Positions 54,502 to 64,000 of a DNA stretch of 64,000 bases are shown here, one piece after another; position 1 is the first letter of the stretch; the number at the start of each line of letters is the position of its first letter. Under the pieces are notes generated by a model, which worked only from the letters and a program-made list of their open reading frames with translations, ran no database searches and was not told the origin of the DNA. A program made the position numbers and the translations under genes. Origin of the DNA: Desulfotomaculaceae bacterium. GTDB lineage: Bacteria; Bacillota; Desulfotomaculia; Desulfotomaculales; Pelotomaculaceae. The DNA lies in the NCBI GenBank assembly GCA_028696455.1, contig JAQVGZ010000001.1, positions 34,585-98,584 on the forward strand. Reading direction: 5' to 3'.

Positions 54502-56220
54502 ATGGGAGGGTATTCTTCTGGATTTGCTAGTATACTAACCTTTATTCAAGTGTTTTTTGCAGTAATTATCGGTTTGTATTTTTGGAATTTACTAAAAACA
54601 CAACATGGTAGTAAAAATGTACTGGAGAAGGAATCCAGGAAGGAGTTGGAGAAGCTTAGAAAGTTACGCTCCATTTCTTTGACTGAGCCGCTTTCAGAGA
54701 AAACCCGCCCGGCTAGTTTTGAGGATATTATCGGGCAAGTGGAGGGTCTAAAATCCTTGCGTGCTGCTCTTTGCGGGCCTAATCCCCAGCATGTGATCAT
54801 ATACGGTCCCCCTGGTGTAGGCAAGACAGCTGCGGCCAGGCTGATCTTAGAGGAAGCTAAAAAAAACCCTCTTTCACCCTTCAAGAGTGACGCAAAATTT
54901 ATTGAAATTGATGCCACCACAGCCCGTTTTGACGAGCGTGGTATAGCGGACCCTTTAATTGGATCAGTTCACGATCCGATATATCAAGGGGCTGGCCCCA
55001 TGGGCATGGCTGGTATTCCTCAGCCCAAGGCCGGCGCAGTAACTAAAGCGCACGGGGGGATACTGTTTATTGATGAGATCGGTGAACTTCATCCTAACCA
55101 AATCAACAAGCTGTTAAAGGTAATGGAAGACCGTAAGGTACAGCTGGAAAGTGCTTATTATAGTTCCGAGGATAGCAATATACCTTTTCATATTCATGAT
55201 ATATTTCAGAACGGCCTGCCGGCAGACTTCCGGATGGTAAGCGCCACAACGCGAGGAGCGGAGCATATTGCACCGGCTATTCGCTCCCGCTGCATGGAAA
55301 TATTTTTTCGCCCGCTGTTACCTGAGGAAATTGAAAAGATCGCTACTAATGCTTCTGCAAAAATTGGTTTGCCACTCGAGGCGGGAGCACTTGATATAAT
55401 CAAAAAATATGCCACTAATGGACGCGAGGCGGTTAATATTATTCAGATTGCCGGGGGATTGGCTATTACTGAGGAGCGCGCTGAAATCAGTGCTGCTGAT
55501 ATCGAATGGGTGATTCAAAGCGGTCAATATACTCCCCGTCCCGATAAAGCCCTGCCTGAGAGTCCCCAGGTTGGACTCGTCAATGGACTTGCTATTTATG
55601 GTCCAAACATAGGCGCCATTTTAGAGGTGGAAGCAAACGCTATTCCCGTTGCCCGTGGGCAGGGTAAGGTGACTGTTACTGGTTTAGTAGAAGAAGAGGA
55701 ATTGGGTGGAACCGGCAAAACTATGCGGCGCAAAAGCATGGCTATGAGTTCTGTGGATAACGTCTTGACCGTGCTTCGCCGGACTATGGGGCTAAATCCG
55801 GGAGATTTCGACATCCACATTAATTTCCCGGGGGCATCACCCACTGATGGACCATCAGCTGGTATAACGATAGCTACCGCGGTTTATTCGGCAATTCTTG
55901 GCATACCAGTAGATAATACCGTTGCCATGACCGGTGAAGTATCTATCCGCGGCCTAGTCAAGCCCGTTGGCGGTATAGTGGCCAAGGTCGAAGCAGCTAG
56001 CCGGGCAGGTGTCAAAAAGGTGTTAATACCTGCTGAAAACTATCACGAAGTTTTTTGTGAGCTTCACGATATGCAAATAAGACCGGTGAAATACCTGGAA
56101 GAGGTAATTCGACTGGCTCTGATTAATATGCCGGTGGTAGAAAAAAAGCTGGAAATCCCAGCCCATACCCCCGAAGTACTAAGTGCTTCAAGCTTTGTGA
56201 CGGGAAATACGGTGGTATAA
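54502..56220 (+). CDS. lonB: LonB-type ATP-dependent protease
   Basis: [18 protein letters not shown]; Lon proteolytic domain [18 protein letters not shown]-terminal TM helix. Confidence 0.93.
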   Translation: MGGYSSGFASILTFIQVFFAVIIGLYFWNLLKTQHGSKNVLEKESRKELEKLRKLRSISLTEPLSEKTRPASFEDIIGQVEGLKSLRAALCGPNPQHVIIYGPPGVGKTAAARLILEEAKKNPLSPFKSDAKFIEIDATTARFDERGIADPLIGSVHDPIYQGAGPMGMAGIPQPKAGAVTKAHGGILFIDEIGELHPNQINKLLKVMEDRKVQLESAYYSSEDSNIPFHIHDIFQNGLPADFRMVSATTRGAEHIAPAIRSRCMEIFFRPLLPEEIEKIATNASAKIGLPLEAGALDIIKKYATNGREAVNIIQIAGGLAITEERAEISAADIEWVIQSGQYTPRPDKALPESPQVGLVNGLAIYGPNIGAILEVEANAIPVARGQGKVTVTGLVEEEELGGTGKTMRRKSMAMSSVDNVLTVLRRTMGLNPGDFDIHINFPGASPTDGPSAGITIATAVYSAILGIPVDNTVAMTGEVSIRGLVKPVGGIVAKVEAASRAGVKKVLIPAENYHEVFCELHDMQIRPVKYLEEVIRLALINMPVVEKKLEIPAHTPEVLSASSFVTGNTVV

Positions 56221-56538
56221 TTACGATTAGTTTATTGACAGGAAACTAACCACTTCTCAAGGAAAGCACTAATTTTAAGATTATTCCTTAAGAGGTGGTT
56301 TTTATTCACTTTCACATAGAAAGGCGTTAGGACCGCCATTGATAGCGCCATACCTGACGTAAGCTAGAATATGCATGATATCATTATATTTCACAATAAC
56401 CGGGTAAACACGGTTTATCGGTGTTTTTTTGAAATTATTGCTATAGGGCTTTTTAAGATTTCATGTTAAAATAAACGCATATATTTGTATACCTAATATT
56501 TTGCAGAAGCAATATAATATTTAAAAGGGGGCGCAGCT

Positions 56539-58944
56539 ATGAATTCAGAAACTAAGATTCTGCCTTTATTGCCTTTGCGGGGTATCCTGGTTTTTCCTTA
56601 TATGGTAATCCACCTTGATGTAGGCCGCGAAAAATCAGTAAATGCAATTGAAGAAGCAATGTCTAAGGACCAGTTAATTTTTTTGGTGACACAAAAGGAT
56701 GCACAAACTGACGAGCCAGGCCCGGACGATATTTATCAAATTGGCACCATAGCAGAAATAAAGCAACTATTAAAGTTACCTGGTGGAACTATCCGGATTC
56801 TGGTTGAAGGCCTTGCTAGGGCTAGAATACAATGTTTTATAACTAACGAGTTATATTACCAGGTAGAAGTTGCACAATATTCTAATGATACTCAAAAAAA
56901 CAATGAAATAGAAGCTTTTATGCGCAGCCTTATTTTCCAATTCGAACAGTATGTCAAATTGTCCAAACGGGTACCGCCGGAAACAGTTGTCACTGTTGCT
57001 AATCTGGATGAGCCAGGACGTCTGGCGGATACGATTGCTTCCCACTTAACGCTACGGATAGAAGACAAGCAGGAGTTACTTGAGGCTGTAGATATTGTAA
57101 TGCGGCTGGAGAAACTGTGTACGATTGTAGTAAAAGAGCTGGAAATTGTTGAACTAGAGCGCAAGATCAATATTCGTGTCCGCAAGCAAATGGAAAAAAC
57201 ACAGAAAGAGTACTATTTGCGCGAGCAAATGAAGGCCATTCAGCGCGAGCTTGGTGAGAAAGATGATCGGGCCGAGGGTGAAGATTTACGAAGGAAGATC
57301 GTTGAGGCCAAGTTACCCAAGGAAGTGGAAGAAAAAGCAATCAAGGAAGTAGAACGTCTGGAAAAAATGCCTCCAATGGCAGCTGAGGCCGCAGTGGTGC
57401 GCAATTATCTGGATTGGCTGCTATGTCTACCCTGGAATAAATCCACCCGGGACCGGATGGACATTAAAGTTGCTGAAAATATCCTGGAAGAAGACCACTA
57501 CGGCTTAAAGAATGTTAAAGAGCGCATTTTGGAATACCTTGCTATTCGTAAACTGGCCAAGAAAATGAAAGGACCCATCATCTGTTTTGTGGGACCGCCA
57601 GGTGTGGGTAAAACTTCTCTAGGCCGTTCCATTGCCCGGGCCCTTGAGAGAAAATTTATCCGTATGTCTTTGGGCGGGGTACGCGATGAGGCGGAAATTC
57701 GCGGTCATCGGCGTACATATGTTGGCGCTATGCCCGGTCGAATCATTCAGGGGATGAAGCAGGCCGGTTCCAAAAACCCTGTTTTTTTGTTGGATGAAAT
57801 TGACAAGATGAGTATGGACTTTCGTGGCGATCCGTCGGCAGCGCTACTTGAAGTATTGGATATGGAACAAAATAACACTTTTAGCGATCACTACATCGAA
57901 GTACCATTTGATTTATCAAACGTGATGTTTATCACAACAGCAAATGTGCAGCCCAATATCCCCCGTCCGCTGCTAGATCGCATGGAGGTCATAAATCTGT
58001 CCGGTTACACGGAAGAAGAAAAAGTGCAGATTGCCCTGCGTTATCTTATACCCAAGCAGATTAAAGAGCACGGGTTGACTGAAGACATGATCAAAATATC
58101 TGAAAACACAGTTCGCAAGATTATCCGTGAGTATACCAGAGAATCCGGTGTGCGGAACGTAGAAAGACAGATAGCGTCAATTTGCCGCAAAACAGCAAGG
58201 CAGATTGTTGCCGATAAGACCAAGAAGATCCAGGTAACCACACAAAATCTAAGTCAGTTTTTAGGCTCTCCCCGCTTTCGGTATGGTATTGCCGAAAAGA
58301 CTGATCAGGTTGGGGTAGCAACTGGACTGGCCTGGACTGAGATGGGTGGCGACACGCTGGCCATTGAGATTTCAATATACAAAGGAAACGGCCATTTGAC
58401 CCTGACGGGTAAATTAGGTGATGTCATGAAGGAATCTGCCCAGGCTGGTTATAGTTATATTCGCGGGCGGGCCAATGAACTGGGCATCGAAGAAGATTTT
58501 TTTAGTAAACAGGACATCCATATCCATATTCCTGAAGGTGCTATACCTAAAGATGGACCTTCGGCTGGCATTACTATGGCTACCGCACTTGCTTCGGCCA
58601 TTACCGGGCGTAAGGTGAGACATGATGTGGCAATGACTGGAGAGATTACCCTCAGGGGTCGGGTATTACCCGTTGGTGGAATTAAGGAAAAGATACTAGC
58701 TGCTCATCGCGCTGGTATAAAAACTGTGCTTTTGCCAAAAGATAATATAAAAGATTTAGATGAGATTCCAAAGAAAGTTAAGGAAAAGATTGACTTTATA
58801 CTAGTAGACCATATGGACCAAGTGTTAGAAGCGGCTCTTGTTGAGCAAGAATATAATATGGACCTCGCTGTCTCTCCCGTAATGCCGCCGGAAGTCTACC
58901 AGTCAGCTGTGATCAACGATGGAGGTACGCCTGTCCCCTCATGA
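56539..58944 (+). CDS. lon: ATP-dependent protease Lon
   Basis: N-domain [60 protein letters not shown]. Confidence 0.97.
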   Translation: MNSETKILPLLPLRGILVFPYMVIHLDVGREKSVNAIEEAMSKDQLIFLVTQKDAQTDEPGPDDIYQIGTIAEIKQLLKLPGGTIRILVEGLARARIQCFITNELYYQVEVAQYSNDTQKNNEIEAFMRSLIFQFEQYVKLSKRVPPETVVTVANLDEPGRLADTIASHLTLRIEDKQELLEAVDIVMRLEKLCTIVVKELEIVELERKINIRVRKQMEKTQKEYYLREQMKAIQRELGEKDDRAEGEDLRRKIVEAKLPKEVEEKAIKEVERLEKMPPMAAEAAVVRNYLDWLLCLPWNKSTRDRMDIKVAENILEEDHYGLKNVKERILEYLAIRKLAKKMKGPIICFVGPPGVGKTSLGRSIARALERKFIRMSLGGVRDEAEIRGHRRTYVGAMPGRIIQGMKQAGSKNPVFLLDEIDKMSMDFRGDPSAALLEVLDMEQNNTFSDHYIEVPFDLSNVMFITTANVQPNIPRPLLDRMEVINLSGYTEEEKVQIALRYLIPKQIKEHGLTEDMIKISENTVRKIIREYTRESGVRNVERQIASICRKTARQIVADKTKKIQVTTQNLSQFLGSPRFRYGIAEKTDQVGVATGLAWTEMGGDTLAIEISIYKGNGHLTLTGKLGDVMKESAQAGYSYIRGRANELGIEEDFFSKQDIHIHIPEGAIPKDGPSAGITMATALASAITGRKVRHDVAMTGEITLRGRVLPVGGIKEKILAAHRAGIKTVLLPKDNIKDLDEIPKKVKEKIDFILVDHMDQVLEAALVEQEYNMDLAVSPVMPPEVYQSAVINDGGTPVPS

Positions 58945-59534
58945 AAATAACCAGTGCAGAATTTGTTGCAAGTGCGGTAAAACCAGACCAATTCCCGGCA
59001 GGGGAACTTTATGAGGTTGCCCTGGCCGGGCGTTCTAATGTGGGGAAGTCGTCTCTCCTTAATAAACTCGTTAATAGGAAGGGCCTTGCCCGTACCAGTA
59101 ATACTCCCGGGCGAACCCGACTGATAAACTTTTTTGTAGTCAATGGAAATTTCTATTTGGTGGACCTGCCGGGCTACGGCTACGCCAAAGTCCCTGTTCA
59201 CGAGCGGGAAAACTGGGGAAGAATGGTTGAGGCTTATTTACAGAAAAGGGAAAATTTAAGAGGTATATTGTTGCTCATTGATAGTCGTCACCCGCCAACC
59301 ACCCAGGACATTCAGATGTATGACTGGTTAAAGTATAATGGCATCTCTGTTTTGGTAGTCACAACTAAAGCGGATAAATTATCCCGCTCGAAGCTACTTG
59401 GCTCGATACAGGTAATTCGGGATAATCTGTCGATGCCCCCAGAAGACGCGCTGGTTCCATTTTCAGCGGTAACTGGTCGGGGGCGAAAAGAACTGCTCGC
59501 TTTTATCGGACAGTGGATTGGTATTACCGGTTAG
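58941..59534 (+). CDS. ysxC: ribosome biogenesis GTPase YsxC/EngB
   Basis: [36 protein letters not shown]. Confidence 0.95.
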   Translation: MKITSAEFVASAVKPDQFPAGELYEVALAGRSNVGKSSLLNKLVNRKGLARTSNTPGRTRLINFFVVNGNFYLVDLPGYGYAKVPVHERENWGRMVEAYLQKRENLRGILLLIDSRHPPTTQDIQMYDWLKYNGISVLVVTTKADKLSRSKLLGSIQVIRDNLSMPPEDALVPFSAVTGRGRKELLAFIGQWIGITG

Positions 59535-59537
59535 AGA

Positions 59538-60626
59538 TTAGGGTAATAATCTTCTTAATAGAGATTTTTTATCTGCCTGTTCTGTTTCCTTATTATATAT
59601 TACGGTCTCAGTTGCCAGCCTGGCAAAATCCATAATAACAGCTGTTTCGTAAGGAACATTACCTGCAATTTCCCCCGCTTCTTTAGCAGCCGCAATAAAA
59701 TGTTCATAGGATTCTCTGGGGACAAGCGGGTTATCAGCCCAAATTTTTAGTGACTTATAGCGTTCGATAGCATTTATTAGCACCTGCCTGTCGAGATTTT
59801 TAAAGGAAGGATATGCTACCTCAACTGCTTCTTCAGCGCTGTGTTGGTTAAGCCATAGCTGGGCTTTACAGACAGCATTGGTAAATTTTTGGATACTTTC
59901 CGGTTGCTCATTTATATAACTGGGCATGGCTGCAAAGGCAGTAACAGCCATAGTGACGGAAGTTGCGCCAACCGAAGCGACCACCCTACCGTAACTTTTT
60001 ATTTCAGCGTAAGAGGCCTCTGGTTCTAATAACTGGATGTAATGGCCTGTTCCTGAGCGAAAGGCACTCATACGCAGGGCTTCTGGAATATTATGATAAA
60101 TTGTGACTCGGCGGTAGGGAGTTAGGTTATTTGCCCTTAGCACACTCTCCAGGGCGATTCCAGAACTGTCGTCTTGAGAGTAACCAATAATAGTTTTGTC
60201 TTTAAGGCTCGACCACTGGAATTCAGAGTTGTCTTGCTCTCCTAAGAGCAATGAACCATCAAGCAAGGACATGGTAGCAAAGATTTTAGGTAAATCTTCC
60301 CCTTGCGCAGACTGGTCAGGGTTGAAGATTATTTTTTGTATACCACATAGTGCTATATCTATTCTTCGGCTGTTTAAAGCTGTGCGAATGGCTTCAGGGC
60401 TAGAGGTTGTAATTTTGACATCAAGGTCCTGCTCCTCGAAAAACTTTAGGTTTAAAGCCAGGTATAAGGGTAAAAAATAAGGTGACCGTACCGATTCCAT
60501 AACCCGGATGGTTTGAACTTCTTTTACCTCAGGGTCATTATTGCGGCTGTGCGCGATGAGCGCCATAAATATTAAGACCGAAGCTAGAATACTTATTGCC
60601 CTAATAAGCTTTATTCTAGGTTGCAA
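59538..60626 (-). CDS. NMT1/TauA-like ABC transporter substrate-binding protein
   Basis: N-terminal TM/signal; VMESVRSPYFLPLYLALNLKFFEEQDLDVKITTSSPEAIRTALNSRRIDIALCG. Confidence 0.7.
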   Translation of the reverse strand: MQPRIKLIRAISILASVLIFMALIAHSRNNDPEVKEVQTIRVMESVRSPYFLPLYLALNLKFFEEQDLDVKITTSSPEAIRTALNSRRIDIALCGIQKIIFNPDQSAQGEDLPKIFATMSLLDGSLLLGEQDNSEFQWSSLKDKTIIGYSQDDSSGIALESVLRANNLTPYRRVTIYHNIPEALRMSAFRSGTGHYIQLLEPEASYAEIKSYGRVVASVGATSVTMAVTAFAAMPSYINEQPESIQKFTNAVCKAQLWLNQHSAEEAVEVAYPSFKNLDRQVLINAIERYKSLKIWADNPLVPRESYEHFIAAAKEAGEIAGNVPYETAVIMDFARLATETVIYNKETEQADKKSLLRRLLP

Positions 60627-60855
60627 TATTATAACCCCCTATGTTTATAGTTTTATATTACTTAAAATTTATTTAGAAAAATGAATTATATTACCATAAG
60701 CCCCAAGATATTTTATTGAAGGATTTTTGCCTTTCCTGGAGAAAATATGCCAAAGGGGGTTGAAAGCGCCTTACTAATTTTGCGGATGCTATCTCCTTCG
60801 TTTTTTAAGCGGAGGGGTTTTTGGTTTTTATAATAGATATAAGGAGTGGATCCAC

Positions 60856-63501
60856 TTGGCTAAAGATGATATTCCTTCTGTATACGATCCCCGTGCTGTT
60901 GAAGACCGGTGGTATCATTACTGGGAAGAGAATGGTTTTTTCCATGCGGAAGTTAACCCCGAGCAGGAACCTTTCTGTATTGTAATGCCGCCGCCCAACG
61001 TTACCGGCCAGTTGCACATGGGGCATGCCCTGGATAATACCCTGCAGGATATTTTAACCAGGTGGCGACGAATGCAGGGCTATAATACTTTATGGATGCC
61101 CGGCACCGACCACGCGGGTATTGCCACCCAGGCTAAAGTTGATGAACAATTAGCCCAGGAAGGGACTTCACGTTACGAAATTGGTCGGGAGACATTCTTA
61201 AAGCGGGCCTGGGCCTGGAAAGAGCAGTATGGCAACCGGATTACCACCCAACTTCGCAGATTGGGCGCTTCCTGTGACTGGCAGCGGGAGCGCTTCACCA
61301 TGGATGAAGGTTGCTCGGCGGCTGTTTTGGAAGTGTTTGTTAACCTGTACCGGCGGGGTCTGATTTATCGCGACTACTATATAACCAACTGGTGCCCTAG
61401 GTGTCAGACTACCATCTCTGACATTGAAGTCGAGCACGTGGAAGAGCCCGGTCATTTTTATCATTTAAGATATCCGTTTAAAGACGGCAGCGGCTTTATT
61501 ATAGTTGCCACCACCCGCCCGGAAACAGTGCTTGGGGATACCGCGGTGGCGGTACACCCAGGCGACGAGCGCTATGCCGGTGTGGTTGGCAAAACCCTTA
61601 TCCTGCCTCTAGTTGGACGGGAGATGCCGGTTATTGCTGATGAGTATGTAGATCCTGCCTTCGGCACCGGGGCGGTTAAGATTACCCCAGCCCATGACCC
61701 CAACGACTTTGAGGTAGGACACAGGCATAAGCTCGAGCAAATTACTGTGATTGATAAGGATGGTAAAATGAGTGCGGAGGCTGGCCCACGCTATCAGGGG
61801 CTGGATCGTTATGAATGTCGCAAGAAAATTGTCCGGGACCTGGATGCCGGCGGTTATCTGATTAAAACAGAGGATCTCTCCCACGGTGTGGGACACTGCT
61901 ACCGCTGCAACACGGTCATTGAGCCGATGCTGTCCCGTCAGTGGTTTGTTAAAATGAAGCCCCTGGCAGAGGAGGCGATCATGGCCGCTAAAAGAGGTGA
62001 CGTCCGCTTTATCCCGGAGCGGTTTACTAAGATATATCTGGGCTGGATGGAAAATATCCGTGATTGGTGTATTTCCCGCCAACTCTGGTGGGGGCACCGC
62101 ATTCCGGTGTGGTACTGTCGGGACTGTGAAGAGATGGTCGCGTCAAAAGAGTTGGTGGTAAAGTGCCCCAAGTGCGGCAGTACAAATATGGAGCAGGATC
62201 CCGATGTTCTAGACACCTGGTTTTCCTCCGCGCTCTGGCCTTTTTCCACTTTGGGCTGGCCCAGGCAAACGCTTGAGTTGGCTTACTATTATCCCACCTC
62301 GGTGCTGGTGACTGGACGCGACATTATTTTTTTCTGGGTAGCCCGGATGATTTTTTCCAGCCTGGCATTTATGAACAACGTACCGTTTAGGGAAGTATTT
62401 ATTCATGGACTGGTACTGGATGCCCTGGGGAGAAAGATGAGTAAGTCCCTGGGCAACGGGGTAGACCCGATCGATGTAATTGAATCCCATGGAGCCGACA
62501 GCCTGCGCTTCATGCTGGTAACCGGAAATACACCAGGTAATGACCTGCGCTTCAATTTTGAAAAATTGGAGGGCGCCCGCAACTTTGCCAATAAGCTCTG
62601 GAATGCCTCTCGGTTTGTGATGATGAACTTACAGGACTATGATCCGGACGGCCAGCCCGGGCAGTATACTCTGGCTGACCGCTGGATCGTTAGCCGCTTC
62701 CAGGCTGTAGCGGGTGAGGTGACCAGGCTTCTTGAGGCCTACGAGCTTGGCGAGGCGGCCAGGGTTTTATATGAGTTCATTTGGAATGAATTTTGCGACT
62801 GGTATATTGAGTTGGCCAAGCCAAGATTATACGATAAAACCACATCTCAGGACCGCTATACGGCGCAGCATGTGCTGATAGTGGTGCTCAAGGGGACGCT
62901 GGAGATGCTCCACCCGTTTATGCCGTTTATTACTGAAGAAATATGGCAGCACATGCCAGGCCGGGGTGTGACAATTATGCGTGCCACCTGGCCTACAGCC
63001 CGTGCAGATCTCCTGAATCCGGAGGCTGAGTATGAGATGGGAGTGCTGATGGAGGTAACAAAAGCAATCCGGCATATCCGCAGTGAGATGAACGTTCCAC
63101 CTGGCCGCCCAATCGAGGTTTTGCTGGAGGTTAATGCTGAGGTAACCAGGTCGCTGTTAGAGCGGGGTGCTGCCATTATCAAAGGTTTGGCTAACGCCGA
63201 CATCAGTATTTATAAGAAGCTAGAGGAAAAGCCACAACAAGCCGCCCATGCGGTTACCCGTGGGGTCGAGGTGTTTATCCCACTCAAAGGGCTGATCGAT
63301 ATAGAAAAGGAAACCGCCAGGCTGAAGAAAGAGCTGGCGTCTCTGGATAAAGACCTGGCTCGGGTACAGGGCAAATTAAACAACCAGGGTTTTTTAGACA
63401 AAGCCCCGGTGGATATTATTGAAAAAGAACGGAAAAAAGAAGAAGAGCTTTCCGCCAAGCAGTTTGCTGTGAGGAAAAGACTTTCCATGCTGGCGGGATA
63501 A
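60856..63501 (+). CDS. valS: valyl-tRNA synthetase
   Basis: [21 protein letters not shown] (HIGH-like); [17 protein letters not shown] (KMSKS); C-terminal coiled coil. Confidence 0.97.
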   Translation: MAKDDIPSVYDPRAVEDRWYHYWEENGFFHAEVNPEQEPFCIVMPPPNVTGQLHMGHALDNTLQDILTRWRRMQGYNTLWMPGTDHAGIATQAKVDEQLAQEGTSRYEIGRETFLKRAWAWKEQYGNRITTQLRRLGASCDWQRERFTMDEGCSAAVLEVFVNLYRRGLIYRDYYITNWCPRCQTTISDIEVEHVEEPGHFYHLRYPFKDGSGFIIVATTRPETVLGDTAVAVHPGDERYAGVVGKTLILPLVGREMPVIADEYVDPAFGTGAVKITPAHDPNDFEVGHRHKLEQITVIDKDGKMSAEAGPRYQGLDRYECRKKIVRDLDAGGYLIKTEDLSHGVGHCYRCNTVIEPMLSRQWFVKMKPLAEEAIMAAKRGDVRFIPERFTKIYLGWMENIRDWCISRQLWWGHRIPVWYCRDCEEMVASKELVVKCPKCGSTNMEQDPDVLDTWFSSALWPFSTLGWPRQTLELAYYYPTSVLVTGRDIIFFWVARMIFSSLAFMNNVPFREVFIHGLVLDALGRKMSKSLGNGVDPIDVIESHGADSLRFMLVTGNTPGNDLRFNFEKLEGARNFANKLWNASRFVMMNLQDYDPDGQPGQYTLADRWIVSRFQAVAGEVTRLLEAYELGEAARVLYEFIWNEFCDWYIELAKPRLYDKTTSQDRYTAQHVLIVVLKGTLEMLHPFMPFITEEIWQHMPGRGVTIMRATWPTARADLLNPEAEYEMGVLMEVTKAIRHIRSEMNVPPGRPIEVLLEVNAEVTRSLLERGAAIIKGLANADISIYKKLEEKPQQAAHAVTRGVEVFIPLKGLIDIEKETARLKKELASLDKDLARVQGKLNNQGFLDKAPVDIIEKERKKEEELSAKQFAVRKRLSMLAG

Positions 63502-63666
63502 GTTAAAAGTAGTTATTCGAACACCAGATATTTTCGTCAAGGTTGCAATGACCGGGCTTTCCAGGATCGCTTATATACTCCCAAACAGAGTGGACTATAC
63601 AGTCTTTATGCGAAAGTATGCACTGGCGGATCTAGTTAATGTCAAGTCCTGGAGGTACCTTGTTGG

Positions 63667-64000
63667 TGAACTATCAAGCAGCAATGGGTTATCTAAACGA
63701 GTTAACTAAGTTCGGGTTTAATTTTGGCCTGGAGCGGATCGAGGAGTTGCTAAGGAGGTTAGGCAATCCTCATCTTAAGTTAAACGTAGTGCACATTGGC
63801 GGGACGAACGGCAAAGGCTCCACTACGGTTATGCTGGCAAACATCTTGCAGTCTGCTGGGTACCGTGTGGGGACTTTCACTTCGCCCCACCTTCATTCTT
63901 ATACCGAACGTTTCCGGATTAATGGGGAAGAAATTGATAGACAAAGAGTCGCCGAGTTGATTAAAGACCTACAACCTCACCTGGAGGCGATGGTGGCCGG
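63667..64000 (+). CDS. folC: folylpolyglutamate synthase, 5' part (truncated by window end)
   Basis: VNYQAAMGYLNELTKFGFNFGLERIEELLRRLGNPHLKLNVVHIGGTNGKGSTTVMLANILQSAGYRVGTFTSPHLHSYTERFRING. Confidence 0.9.

Noticed and set aside
60640-60855. T-box leader for valS
   Set aside because: A CTCC...GGAG hairpin with T-rich tail is present, but I could not find the T-box consensus or a specifier loop.
51109-63501. Unusual gene order in the tig-clpP-clpX-lonB-lon-ysxC-valS-folC block
   Set aside because: This is the ordinary conserved firmicute arrangement; only the upstream sRNA candidate is noted.

Overview
64 kb chromosomal window, probably from a low-GC anaerobic firmicute of the Pelotomaculum/Desulfotomaculum type (inferred from gene content only). 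It has three parts. (1) ~0-24 kb: a molybdenum/tungsten-themed accessory region. It holds three RNAs that fit the Moco/Wco riboswitch architecture, secreted proteins with a sulfite-oxidase-type molybdopterin-fold domain and dockerins, a secreted purple-acid-phosphatase-like protein, an ECF-type transporter core (A-A-T) without a visible S component, MobB, a MoSto-like storage protein, a LysM/Ig protein with an apparent -1 frameshift, S-layer/Ig proteins and a FecCD-type importer. (2) ~26-47 kb: a tandemly duplicated tungsten-AOR / HdrD-like / FdhD / HdrA / MvhD cluster followed by NuoE-NuoF-NuoG-like genes (BamB-I-like electron-bifurcating architecture). It contains three in-frame UGA codons best read as selenocysteine (HdrA copy 1 and both MvhD copies). 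A ~1.95 kb segment appears identical between the two copies (recent gene conversion, duplication or assembly artefact), and a ferredoxin C-terminal domain is shared by MvhD-1 and NuoF but replaced by a winged-helix-like tail in MvhD-2. (3) ~47-64 kb: an ordinary core region: tRNA-Leu/Gln/His, typA, tig-clpP-clpX-lonB-lon-ysxC, an NMT1-like binding protein, valS and the start of folC, plus one candidate ~124-nt sRNA or leader upstream of tig. The strongest candidate for an undescribed system is riboswitch-controlled Mo/W (or Mo/W-cofactor) acquisition and storage beside a selenium/tungsten electron-bifurcating complex. All functional assignments come from reading motifs by eye; no searches were run.
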